Positions 1 to 7,490 of a stretch of 53,636 nucleotides of DNA are shown in pieces. Made by a program: the position numbers and the translations under genes. The DNA is from Saprospiraceae bacterium (GTDB lineage Bacteria > Bacteroidota > Bacteroidia > Chitinophagales > Saprospiraceae), in the NCBI GenBank assembly GCA_020846655.1, contig JADLDL010000036.1:1-53636 (forward strand). Direction: 5' to 3'. The first letter of the stretch is position 1. Every line of letters starts with the position of its first letter. The notes below the pieces were generated by a model, which was not told the origin of the DNA, made no database searches, and worked only from the letters and a program-made list of their open reading frames with translations.

Positions 1-131
1 CCTACACCGGCAACGGCGGCATCACCTGGCTGCACCGCTGGGCGATCACCCGCAAAGTGGACAAGTCGTTTTTTGCCGGCGAGCCGGCCTGCCCGGAGTT
101 TGTGATGGAGTTGGCGGGCATGCGGGAATAA
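1..131 (+). CDS. 3' end of an unrecognised protein-coding gene
   Basis: An open frame enters from the left edge (first full codon at base 3) and stops with TAA at 129-131, giving 42 residues that begin YTGNGGITWLHRW and end ELAGMRE. The codon choice (GC-rich third positions) matches the neighbouring real genes and no competing frame is open across the same stretch with a start. Too little is present to name a family. It lies 45 bp before the carbonic anhydrase start on the same strand, so the two may be co-transcribed. Confidence 0.55.
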   Translation, partial: YTGNGGITWLHRWAITRKVDKSFFAGEPACPEFVMELAGMRE

Positions 132-176
132 AATAGTTTGCTATTTTCGAGGCTTAAAAACAAACACCCGCTTGTC

Positions 177-806
177 ATGAATTCTATCGACAAAATCTTC
201 GCCAACAACGAAAAATGGATCGCCGGCAAACTGTCGCTCGACCCCCACTACTTTGAAAACCTCAGCAAGGGCCAAAGCCCTGAGTTTTTGTACATCGGTT
301 GTTCCGACAGCCGCGTGACCGCCGAAGACCTCATGGGCGTGCAGCCCGGCGAGGTGTTTATCCACCGCAACATCGCCAACATGGTCGTCAGCATCGACCT
401 CAACATGATGAGCGTAATCAACTACGCCGTCCGACACCTGAAGGTCAAACACATCGTCTTGTGCGGCCACTATTCCTGCGGCGGCATCAAAGCGGCCATG
501 CAACCCGCCGATATGGGCATCCTCAACCCCTGGCTCCGCAACATCCGCGACGTGTACCGCCTGCACAAGGACGAACTCAACGCCATTTCCGAAGAACAGG
601 CCCGATACGACCGGCTGGTCGAACTGAACGTGCAGGAACAATGCATCAACCTGATTAAAACAGCCGCCGTGCAACAGGCCCACCGCGAACGCGGCCTGCT
701 GGTACACGGCTGGGTATTTGATATCCATTCCGGCCGGCTTATCGATTTGAAAATTGATTTTCCTGAAATACTCAAGCATATCATGGAGATTTACCGGCTC
801 GATTGA
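177..806 (+). CDS. Beta-class carbonic anhydrase
   Basis: Interconverts CO2 and bicarbonate with a zinc ion; expected in the cytoplasm because no signal peptide is seen. The 209-residue protein has the complete zinc/catalytic set of the beta class: Cys42, Asp44 and Arg46 in the motif GCSDSRV, and His98 and Cys101 in GHYSCGG. Length is normal for the prokaryotic family. The open frame extends upstream to a TTG at 138, but the ATG at 177 gives the usual beta-CA N-terminus (MNSIDKIFANNEKW). No SulP-type bicarbonate transporter gene is adjacent, although these two are often neighbours in other bacteria. The family assignment is firm; the physiological role (anaplerotic bicarbonate supply, pH) is inference. 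Confidence 0.95.
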   Translation: MNSIDKIFANNEKWIAGKLSLDPHYFENLSKGQSPEFLYIGCSDSRVTAEDLMGVQPGEVFIHRNIANMVVSIDLNMMSVINYAVRHLKVKHIVLCGHYSCGGIKAAMQPADMGILNPWLRNIRDVYRLHKDELNAISEEQARYDRLVELNVQEQCINLIKTAAVQQAHRERGLLVHGWVFDIHSGRLIDLKIDFPEILKHIMEIYRLD

Positions 807-903
807 GGCGTCCCGGGCGGCAGCTTGTTGCCCCCCTGAACGTTGAGGCTGCTGTTGGCCGAAAATGTCCGTTTTATGTCCTGTATAGTTGGCCGGATCG
901 CGC

Positions 904-911
904 CACCTTTG
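904..911 (+). promoter_or_regulatory. Candidate -7 element (CACCTTTG) of the GlxA-type regulator
   Basis: CACCTTTG matches the second half of the Bacteroidota -7 consensus TAnnTTTG and lies 23 bp before the GTG start at 935. No convincing -33 element is found at the usual distance; TTGG at 889-892 is too close. This is a weak call based on position and motif only. Confidence 0.35.
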
Positions 912-934
912 CAGCACACAACACATTTAGGCTC

Positions 935-1855
935 GTGACCAACATCGTTTTTCTGGTATTGCCCAACGTACACCTGCTCGACCTGGCCGGCGCCGACCAG
1001 GTGTTTTTAGAAGCCATCGACTACGGCGCCGAACTCCGGGTACACTATTGCTCCACAGTGGCAGCACCCGCTACGTCTTCGGGCCTGCCCATGGGCAACT
1101 TGCTCCATTTCAGGGAAATACAAGTGCAAGCCGGCGATTTTATCCTGATTCCCGGCGCCGATTTGCACTACCTCATGTCCACCAGCGTCGGGGCCGAACG
1201 CGAGTTGTTTGACTGGCTCCGGCAGGCACACCGCAACCGGGTCCGGCTGGCTTCCATCTGTACCGGCGCTTTTTTGCTGGGCCGGGCAGGTCTGCTCGAC
1301 CACAAAAAGTGCACCACGCACTGGAAACGAACCGCCGAACTGAAAGCCCATTTTCCCAAAGCCAAAGTGGCCGAAAATATCCTGTACGCCGAAGACGAGG
1401 GCATCTACACCAGCGCCGGCGTGGCTGCGGGCATCGACCTGGCCCTCCACATCCTCAGCACACTGAAAGACGAATTTTTTGCCTATCAAATCGCCCGCGA
1501 ACTGGTGGTGTACACCCGCCGGGCCGGCACCGACGCCCAGGAAAGTATTTTCCTGAGCTACCGAAACCACCTCCACACGGGCATTCACAAGGTGCAGGAC
1601 TGGCTCCAGGATAACCTCCACCAAAAAGCCACCCTCGACGACCTGGCCGATGTGGCTTGCATGACGACCCGCACCCTCACGCGCGTGTTCCGCAAGGAAA
1701 CCGGCATCACCGTCAACGACTACATCACGCTGCTGCGCCAGGAAAAAATCAGGGCCCTCCGGAAAAACCCGGACCTGTCAAAAGCCCAGATTGCCCGGCA
1801 CTGCGGCCTGGTCAGCGAACGCCAAATCAGTCGGCTGATGAAAGCGGGCCTTTAA
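935..1855 (+). CDS. GlxA-family transcriptional regulator (DJ-1/PfpI domain plus AraC HTH)
   Basis: A DNA-binding regulator with an N-terminal class-I amidotransferase-like (DJ-1/PfpI) domain, residues about 1-190, and a C-terminal AraC-type double helix-turn-helix, about 210-306. The elbow Cys109 sits in SICTGAFLLGRAG, the usual GlxA position. The open frame begins further upstream at 803, overlapping the carbonic anhydrase, but the family's N-terminus (TNIVFLVLPNVHLLDLAG) starts right at a GTG at 935, so that start is chosen. The protein ends directly after the second HTH (SERQISRLMKAGL), lacking the short tail most AraC proteins carry, though I see no frameshift. The ligand and targets are unknown. 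The next gene (DinB-like) is 97 bp downstream on the same strand. Confidence 0.88.
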   Translation: MTNIVFLVLPNVHLLDLAGADQVFLEAIDYGAELRVHYCSTVAAPATSSGLPMGNLLHFREIQVQAGDFILIPGADLHYLMSTSVGAERELFDWLRQAHRNRVRLASICTGAFLLGRAGLLDHKKCTTHWKRTAELKAHFPKAKVAENILYAEDEGIYTSAGVAAGIDLALHILSTLKDEFFAYQIARELVVYTRRAGTDAQESIFLSYRNHLHTGIHKVQDWLQDNLHQKATLDDLADVACMTTRTLTRVFRKETGITVNDYITLLRQEKIRALRKNPDLSKAQIARHCGLVSERQISRLMKAGL

Positions 1856-1952
1856 TTTTTTCAACCCATGACCCTTCGCAACACGTACCAAACCCGGCCG
1901 GTGCGCTTCCTCACACGGCCAACACCATTCACTCAACATAAAATCCATACGC

Positions 1953-2471
1953 ATGAAACGAAGCGATATTCACCCGATGCCCGAGTACTTCGACCGCTAC
2001 ATCAACCAGGTGGACGACATCGAGCTGGCCGATGCTCTGCAGCAAAGCATCCTGGAAATTGAACAATTCCCCCTCGACCGCTGGCGGGCCCTGGGCGACA
2101 CCGTCTACGCCCCCGGTAAGTGGACCGTCAGAGACATTCTCCAACACCTGATCGATACCGAACGGGTATTTGCCTATCGGGCCCTGAGTTTTGCCCGTGG
2201 CGAAACGGCCCGCCTGCCCAGCTACGACGAAGATACGTTTGCGCAATCAGCCCTGGCCAATCGGCGGGAACTGGAAGATCTGGTCGCCGAATTGCTGCTG
2301 TCGCGCCGCTCCTTCGAGGCCATGTACCGGTCTTTTGACCCTGAGATGCTGCAACGGACCGGCCTCTCGTTCAAAGGCACGTACTCGGTGCTGTCGATCG
2401 GTTTTGTCATTCCCGGTCACCAGCGCCACCACCTGAACATACTGGAAGAGCGGTACTATCCGCTGCTGTAA
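1953..2471 (+). CDS. DinB-like (DinB/YfiT superfamily) protein
   Basis: A 172-residue putative metal-binding four-helix-bundle protein. Characteristic features are the WTVRDILQHLIDTE segment, which supplies the first histidine, and the C-terminal HQRHHLNIL segment with the remaining candidate ligands; the overall pattern (start of helix 1, APGKWTVRDILQHL, then a late H-x-x-H) is that of the DinB/YfiT superfamily. Some members use bacillithiol or mycothiol as thiol cofactor, but no activity can be assigned here. It is the first of three DinB-like genes in the window (also at 24042 and 24622), and they are not close duplicates. A strong terminator follows at 2554-2607. Confidence 0.85.
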   Translation: MKRSDIHPMPEYFDRYINQVDDIELADALQQSILEIEQFPLDRWRALGDTVYAPGKWTVRDILQHLIDTERVFAYRALSFARGETARLPSYDEDTFAQSALANRRELEDLVAELLLSRRSFEAMYRSFDPEMLQRTGLSFKGTYSVLSIGFVIPGHQRHHLNILEERYYPLL

Positions 2472-2553
2472 GGCGCGCCAGTGCCTGCGGTTTGTCTGCA
2501 CTGCGACAGCCGCGTCGCTTATCGACACCTGCCGGCACGTTCTGCCGGTTTAG

Positions 2554-2607
2554 CCTGCACCTTTGCAACCCGCGTTCGCCGGGTATGCCGGGGTGCAGGT
2601 TTTTTTA
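2554..2607 (+). terminator. Rho-independent terminator after the DinB-like gene
   Basis: Nested hairpin: outer arms CCTGCACC (2554-2561) and GGTGCAGG (2592-2599), inner arms ACCCG (2568-2572) and CGGGT (2580-2584), followed immediately by seven T residues. This is the clearest intrinsic terminator in the first 5 kb and separates the DinB-like gene from the redox module. Confidence 0.85.
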
Positions 2608-2679
2608 TGATAGCTCCGCAAAACCAGGTTACTTCGCCAATGCGTAGATATGTTCCGACGCAAAACAACAGAACCAACT

Positions 2680-4029
2680 ATGAAAATCGTCATCATCGGC
2701 AATGGTATCGCAGGCACCAACGCCGCCCGGTTTATCCGCAAACGCAGCGAACACGAGATTGTCCTGATCTCGGACGAGAGCTGGCAGCCGTTTTCCCGGA
2801 CGGCCCTTATGTATATCTACATGGGCCATCTCAAGACCGAACACACCTACTTGTATGAAGATTGGTTTTGGGCAAAAAACCGCATTGAGCGGGTGTTCGG
2901 CCGGGTAAACCGCCTGGATGTGCAGGCCCGGCGCCTGTGGCTGAACGACGGCGCGGAACTCTCGTACGACAAACTGATTATCGCCACCGGCTCGCTACCC
3001 AACAAATTGGGCTGGCCGGGCCAGGACCTGGCGGGGGTGCAAGGCCTGTACCACTTGCAAGACCTGGCCGGCATGGAACGCCACAGCCCGGGTTTGCAGC
3101 GCGCCGTGGTGGTGGGCGGCGGTCTGATCGGCATTGAAATGGCCGAAATGTTTCACGCCCGCCACATCCCGGTGACGCTGTTGGTCCGGGAAAAAAGTTT
3201 TTGGGGTAATGTGTTGCCGGCCGAAGAAAGCGAAATGATCAACCGCCACCTGCGCGAACACGGTATCGACCTGCGTCTTGGCGCCGAATTGCAGTCCATT
3301 GTCGACAATGGCAGGGGGGGGGCAGGCGCCGTGCTGACCAAGGAGGGCGAGCGCATCGACTGCGGATTTGTGGGTCTGACCGTAGGCGTCAGCCCCAACG
3401 TCGGGTTTTTGCGCGACAGCGGCATCGAACTCGGGCGCGGCGTGCTGGTCGACGCTTATTTGTGTACGTCCGACCCGCACGTGTTTGCCATCGGCGATTG
3501 TGCCGAACTCCGCCAGCCGGCCGCCGGCCGCCGGCCCATCGAAGCCATCTGGTACACCGGCCGTATGATGGGCCAAACCGTGGCGGCGACGATTTGTGGT
3601 GAAAAAACGGCCTACCAGCCCCGGTTGTGGTTCAACTCCGCCAAGTTTTTCGATATCGAATACCAGGTCTACGGCGATGTTCCCGCCCGCCTGCCGGCCA
3701 CGGTGAGCAGTTTGTACTGGGAGCACCCGGCGGGCAAAAAAGCCGTGCGAATCAATTTTGATACGGCAACAAAAGCCGTTACTGGGTTCAACCTGATGGG
3801 CATCCGATACCGGCACGAGGTCTGTGAAAAATGGATCCTCGACGGCGCACCCATCGAGACCGTGTTGCAACAGCTGTCGCTGGCCAATTTTGATCCGGAG
3901 TTTTTTTCAGAACAGGAAAAACAAATCGTCGGGCAGTACAATGCCCGGCAGGGCACCCATCTTCAACTTCAATCCGCCCGAAAACTCGACCTGGTCCGGC
4001 GTTTTTTGATTTCTAAATCCTCCATTTGA
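2680..4029 (+). CDS. FAD-dependent pyridine-nucleotide oxidoreductase
   Basis: A 449-residue flavoprotein of the pyridine nucleotide-disulphide oxidoreductase superfamily, resembling rubredoxin reductases and the FAD part of nitrite reductase. An N-terminal Rossmann motif (IIGNGIAGTNAARF, from residue 4) should bind FAD, a second (VVVGGGLIGIEMAEMF, near 143) NAD(P)H, and FAIGDCAE (near 268) is the C-terminal FAD motif. I see no redox-active CxxxxC pair, so it probably passes electrons to a partner protein rather than reducing a disulphide. The ATG at 2680 is preferred over the in-frame one at 2650 because the dinucleotide fold begins directly after it. The next gene, a membrane 4Fe-4S protein, starts 5 bp after the stop, so the two are surely co-transcribed and probably work together. 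Confidence 0.9.
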   Translation: MKIVIIGNGIAGTNAARFIRKRSEHEIVLISDESWQPFSRTALMYIYMGHLKTEHTYLYEDWFWAKNRIERVFGRVNRLDVQARRLWLNDGAELSYDKLIIATGSLPNKLGWPGQDLAGVQGLYHLQDLAGMERHSPGLQRAVVVGGGLIGIEMAEMFHARHIPVTLLVREKSFWGNVLPAEESEMINRHLREHGIDLRLGAELQSIVDNGRGGAGAVLTKEGERIDCGFVGLTVGVSPNVGFLRDSGIELGRGVLVDAYLCTSDPHVFAIGDCAELRQPAAGRRPIEAIWYTGRMMGQTVAATICGEKTAYQPRLWFNSAKFFDIEYQVYGDVPARLPATVSSLYWEHPAGKKAVRINFDTATKAVTGFNLMGIRYRHEVCEKWILDGAPIETVLQQLSLANFDPEFFSEQEKQIVGQYNARQGTHLQLQSARKLDLVRRFLISKSSI

Positions 4030-4034
4030 ACACG

Positions 4035-5369
4035 ATGAATACGCAAACCGTACCTAGCCTGTCGCTGGCCAATCCGCACCCGCCGGGCGCAACACTCCAA
4101 CAAAAAATCGCCCTGGCTTTGGTGGGCATCGGCTTGCTGATCCTGCTGCTGAGTTGGGCGGGGCAGGCGAGCTGGCAGCCTTTGCTGTCCTTTGTTTTGT
4201 CTTTTTCCCTGATCACTGCGGGTGGCCTTTGGTATGCCCGCGACATCTACCGGGGCCTGCCCGAAGGGATCAAAAACAACGGCGTGATGTTTCGGAGCCT
4301 CAGCAACCGGGGTATCGCCGGTTGGATCACCGGCGTGATGATCACCGGGTTTTACACCTGCCTGTATTGGTATCCCGAGTGGTTGCGCGGACTGATCCAG
4401 CTATTCGACCCCTTTAGTCGGGCGCTGCGGGGCCTGGCTGCCGACCAATGGTTTGTGTACGGCAGTTTTTACACCTTTGCCGTGCTGCTGATGGGGCTGA
4501 AATTTATGCTCAAATACCGGCACAACCGCTACCAGATCATCCGCACAGTGTCGGTGATGTTTTTTCAGTTGATCTTTAGTTTTCTGCTGCCGGCCTGGAT
4601 GCAGCTCCTGCACCAGCCTGATTTTTATTTTTCCTACTTCTGGCCGCTCAAAGCGGAATACTTGTTTCCGGATAAAATCGCTTACCTCACCGGCAATTAT
4701 GCCCACCTGGGCGTGTTTCTGGTATTTTGGGGCGCGGTGATGAGTTTTGTGGCCGTGCCCGTGCTGACGTATTTTTATGGCAAACGCTGGTATTGCTCCT
4801 GGGTATGTGGTTGTGGCGCCCTGGCCGAAACGGCCGGCGATCCGTTTCGCACGCTTTCCGACAAATCGCTGCGTGCCTGGAAAATCGAGCGTTGGCTGAT
4901 CCACAGTGTTCTGGTGTTTATCGTCCTCACGACCGTTTTACTCTGGCTCAATTCCTGGAAACAAGGCGCGGTGCTGGGGCAGTTTTCCCAGGCCTTTTCC
5001 AAAACCTACGGGTTTTTGATCGGCTCCATGTTTGCTGGCGTGGTAGGCACGGGCTTCTACCCGATCCTGGGCAACCGGGGCTGGTGCCGCTTCGGCTGCC
5101 CGCAGGCGGCTATTTTAGGCTTGTTTCAAAAATATTTTTCGCGGTTTCGCATCACGACCAACGGCGGGCAGTGTATTTCCTGCGGCAACTGCTCGACCTA
5201 TTGCGAAATGGGGATCGATGTTAAAGCCTATGCGCAACGCGGGCAGGACATCGTGCGGGCCAGTTGTGTGGGCTGTGGCATTTTTTCGGCCGTGTGTCCG
5301 CGCGGGGTGCTGCGCCTGGAAAACGGCTCGATCGATATTTCGGAGCGGGGTGCTGAGCTACGACTGTAG
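4035..5369 (+). CDS. Polytopic membrane 4Fe-4S protein (NapH/CcoG-like)
   Basis: A 444-residue inner-membrane electron-transfer protein. Hydrophobic segments are visible from about residue 19 onward, interleaved with two cysteine-containing membrane-edge motifs (WYCSWVCGCGALAE near 250 and GWCRFGCPQAA near 348), the pattern of NapH, NosR and related proteins. The C-terminus has a ferredoxin-type domain: CISCGNCSTYCEMG is a complete CxxCxxCxxxC set near 379, but the second motif reads CVGCGIFSAVCP, with Phe417 where the third cysteine should be. The protein follows the flavoprotein gene by 5 bp; together they could move electrons from NAD(P)H through FAD and FeS centres to a quinone or a periplasmic acceptor. 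That route is inference; the domain reading is direct. The stop codon lies inside the first palindrome of the repeat cluster. Confidence 0.85.
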   Translation: MNTQTVPSLSLANPHPPGATLQQKIALALVGIGLLILLLSWAGQASWQPLLSFVLSFSLITAGGLWYARDIYRGLPEGIKNNGVMFRSLSNRGIAGWITGVMITGFYTCLYWYPEWLRGLIQLFDPFSRALRGLAADQWFVYGSFYTFAVLLMGLKFMLKYRHNRYQIIRTVSVMFFQLIFSFLLPAWMQLLHQPDFYFSYFWPLKAEYLFPDKIAYLTGNYAHLGVFLVFWGAVMSFVAVPVLTYFYGKRWYCSWVCGCGALAETAGDPFRTLSDKSLRAWKIERWLIHSVLVFIVLTTVLLWLNSWKQGAVLGQFSQAFSKTYGFLIGSMFAGVVGTGFYPILGNRGWCRFGCPQAAILGLFQKYFSRFRITTNGGQCISCGNCSTYCEMGIDVKAYAQRGQDIVRASCVGCGIFSAVCPRGVLRLENGSIDISERGAELRL

Positions 5370-5467
5370 GGCGAATTTTCAATTCGCCTGCTCTACGAAT
5401 TGTAAAGCGAATTTTCAATTCGCCCACTCTACGCGCGTAGAATGGGCGAATTGAAAATTCGCCCTAC
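5366..5467. repeat. Cluster of three REP-like palindromes between convergent genes
   Basis: Three copies of one palindrome lie head to head: 5369-5388 and 5407-5425 in one orientation, and 5444-5464 inverted. Each copy is itself a hairpin, arms GGGCGAATT and AATTCGCCC around a 3-nt loop (TTC or GAA). The outer copies are flanked by GTA/TAC, and CTACGCGCGTAG (5429-5440) is a further small palindrome. The cluster sits exactly between the stop codons of the convergent 4Fe-4S and GH16 genes, so it may act as a bidirectional terminator or mRNA end stabiliser, and it looks like a member of a dispersed REP-like family. Confidence 0.8.
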
Positions 5468-5468
5468 A

Positions 5469-6662
5469 TTATTGAAATACGCGGACGTAGTCCACGATCA
5501 TGCGTTGCGGAAAGTTGGTAGACCCATCCGGGCTGCCGGGCCAGTTGCCACCCACGGCCACATTGAAAATAAAGAAGAAATCCTGGTTGAACGGATATGT
5601 TGCAGGAGCAATGGAAGCGGCGGTGACTTCGTAAAACTGCACATCATCGACCAGCCATTGGATTTTATCCTGCGCCCAAACAATGGAAAACACGTGGAAC
5701 GCGTCGCTGAACTTGGCTGTGCCGGAAAGCGCCGTATTGCTTCCTTTTTGCTGATGCTGTCCGGACGACGGGCCGTAGTGTACCGTGCCGTGCACGCGGT
5801 TGGGCTGATGCCCGACCAGTTCCATGATGTCAATTTCGCCACAGGCGGGCCAACCGGCCGTGCTGATGTTGCCGCCCAGCATCCAAAGTGCCGGCCAGAT
5901 GCCCTGGCCTTCGGGCAGCGCCGCCCGAATATCGATGCGTCCGAATTTGAATTCCTTTTTGCCTTTCGTAATCAGGCGGGACGAGGTGTAGGCTGCCGAC
6001 GAGAAGTTTTCCTTCCGGGCTTCGATGATGAGTTTGCCTTCGGCAAAAAAGGTGTTTTCCGGCCGGTAGTACTGGAGTTCGTTGTTGCCCCAGCCGCCGG
6101 CGCCGGTTTCGAAGGTCCACGCGGCGGGGTCCAGGGTGTTGTTTTCAAATTCGTCGCGCCACACGAGCGTTTTGCCGGCATAGGTTTCGGGGGTGCTGTA
6201 GCCGGTCGCCGGGATGTTGAACGGGTTGTCGGCATCGTCGTTTTGGAGCGTGCCGGTAGCGCGGTCGCGGGCCAGGGTGGCGTTCACGGGGTTGAGCAGC
6301 AAGACCTGAAAGGTTTCGTCGGGCTCTTTCACGTCGTCGGCCGAGATAGGCACGACGATGGTTTTGGCAGTTTCTCCGGCGCTAAACACCAGGGCGCCAT
6401 CGGTTTTGCCGGTAAAGTCCGAGCCCGATTTGGCCGTGCCGTCGAGGGTCGCGTAATTGACCAGCACGTTGGTAGCCGAAGCGGCAGACAGCGTTACGTT
6501 GAAAGAAATAGCCGTTTGGCTTTCCGAAACCGTCGCATCGGTGATCGACAGGGTGGGGGCCGGACTTGGCTCTGGCTCAGGGTCTTTTCCACAAGCAAAA
6601 AGGGCTAGCGAAAGCGTGAGCAGGGCAGCACTATGTTTGGCAAGCATCATGTGTTTTTGCAT
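5469..6662 (-). CDS. Calx-beta/GH16 lipoprotein, probable endo-1,3-beta-glucanase
   Basis: Hydrolyses internal beta-1,3 (or mixed 1,3/1,4) glucan bonds, probably at the cell surface. The 397-residue protein has a lipoprotein signal peptide (LALFAC, Cys24), an acidic/proline linker, a Calx-beta domain (about 37-140) and a GH16 catalytic domain (about 155-397). The catalytic motif GEIDIME is intact with Glu276, Asp278 and Glu281; the GWGNNELQYY and VDYVRVF segments are typical laminarinase signatures. It is the last gene of the glucan locus and starts 1 bp after the stop of the second GH16 gene, indicating translational coupling. Two further in-frame Met codons at residues 5 and 6 could be the true start. 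The exact linkage specificity cannot be read from sequence. Confidence 0.92.
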   Translation of the reverse strand: MQKHMMLAKHSAALLTLSLALFACGKDPEPEPSPAPTLSITDATVSESQTAISFNVTLSAASATNVLVNYATLDGTAKSGSDFTGKTDGALVFSAGETAKTIVVPISADDVKEPDETFQVLLLNPVNATLARDRATGTLQNDDADNPFNIPATGYSTPETYAGKTLVWRDEFENNTLDPAAWTFETGAGGWGNNELQYYRPENTFFAEGKLIIEARKENFSSAAYTSSRLITKGKKEFKFGRIDIRAALPEGQGIWPALWMLGGNISTAGWPACGEIDIMELVGHQPNRVHGTVHYGPSSGQHQQKGSNTALSGTAKFSDAFHVFSIVWAQDKIQWLVDDVQFYEVTAASIAPATYPFNQDFFFIFNVAVGGNWPGSPDGSTNFPQRMIVDYVRVFQ

Positions 6663-6663
6663 T

Positions 6664-7488
6664 TTAAAATGAATAAACCCGTACGTAATCTACTTCCATA
6701 CGTTTGGGCCAGATGGTTTCATCGACGCCTTTCATGCCGCCCCAGTTGCCGCCTACGGCGAAATTCAGGATCACATGAAAACGCTGATCGAAGGGCCATT
6801 CGTTGGCGGATTGCTGTCGGTTCAAAAAACTGTGGTATTTCACATCGTCCACAAAATAATCAATCCGGTCCGGATGCCACTCCACAGCGTACACGTGAAA
6901 TTTGTTTTCCGCATCGGGCAGGTAAAAGCCACGGGTGCTTTGCGTGCGCTTGATGTGGTTGAAGGTCTCGGTATGTGCCGAGCCATACACGGAATCGGGC
7001 ACTACGCCGATGTGCTCCAGGATGTCAATTTCGCCGCTGCGGGGCCAATGGCCGTAGGCCCAGTCGGTGGGCAGCATCCAAAAAGCCGGCCAAGTGCCGC
7101 GGCCGCTGGGGCATTTCAGCCGGGCTTCGATGCGGCCGTAGGTCCAATCGCCCTTGTGCCTGGACACCAGGCGGGCCGAGGTGTAGGCGGAGCCCTGCCA
7201 GGGCTCGCGCCGGGCCTCAATCAGGAGTACGCCGTTTTCGATGCGGGCATTTTCGGCCCGGCGGTTGGTGTAAAATTGGAGCTCGTTGTTGCCCCAGCCA
7301 CACACATCCGGGCAGCCGGTGCCCTGGTCGTAGCCCCACTTGAGGCTATCGGGCAGTCCGGCGGTGTTGAATTCGTCGCTCCACACCAGTTTTCGCTCCG
7401 GCGCGGCAGCCGTCTTTTCCGGCAAGGCACATTTCTGCGCCAGGCCGGAAAGCGAAAAAAAGAAGAGTACTTTTATCACCAACTGCAT
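6664..7488 (-). CDS. Secreted GH16 endo-beta-glucanase, single domain
   Basis: A 274-residue GH16 hydrolase with an N-terminal hydrophobic signal sequence (MQLVIKVLFFFSLSGLAQ) and no accessory domain. The catalytic motif GEIDILE is intact (Glu153, Asp155, Glu158). The ATG at 7488 lies 2 bp after the stop of the upstream lipoprotein gene; an in-frame TTG at 7494 is less likely. Compared with the neighbouring Calx-beta/GH16 protein it lacks a clear lipobox and carries an insertion with two cysteines (GCPDVCGWGNNELQFY), so it may be periplasmic, taking the oligosaccharides that the surface enzyme releases. That division of labour is inference from the locus layout. Family assignment is firm. Confidence 0.92.
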   Translation of the reverse strand: MQLVIKVLFFFSLSGLAQKCALPEKTAAAPERKLVWSDEFNTAGLPDSLKWGYDQGTGCPDVCGWGNNELQFYTNRRAENARIENGVLLIEARREPWQGSAYTSARLVSRHKGDWTYGRIEARLKCPSGRGTWPAFWMLPTDWAYGHWPRSGEIDILEHIGVVPDSVYGSAHTETFNHIKRTQSTRGFYLPDAENKFHVYAVEWHPDRIDYFVDDVKYHSFLNRQQSANEWPFDQRFHVILNFAVGGNWGGMKGVDETIWPKRMEVDYVRVYSF

Positions 7489-7490
7489 AC

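Noticed and set aside
141-926. 261-codon open frame on the minus strand opposite the carbonic anhydrase
   Set aside because: Shadow of a GC-rich coding gene; the plus-strand frame has all beta-CA motifs and the minus translation has no family pattern.
1790-1855. Suspected frameshift or truncation at the end of the GlxA-type regulator
   Set aside because: The second HTH is complete and I see no continuation of the AraC tail in another frame; a natural short C-terminus is simpler.
5366-5467. Possible short CRISPR array
   Set aside because: The units are self-palindromic, in mixed orientation, with unequal spacers of about 18 bp and no cas genes nearby.
5442-6608. 388-codon plus-strand open frame starting inside the palindrome cluster (MGELKIRPT)
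   Set aside because: The start lies in the non-coding repeat and the rest is antisense to the GH16 gene.
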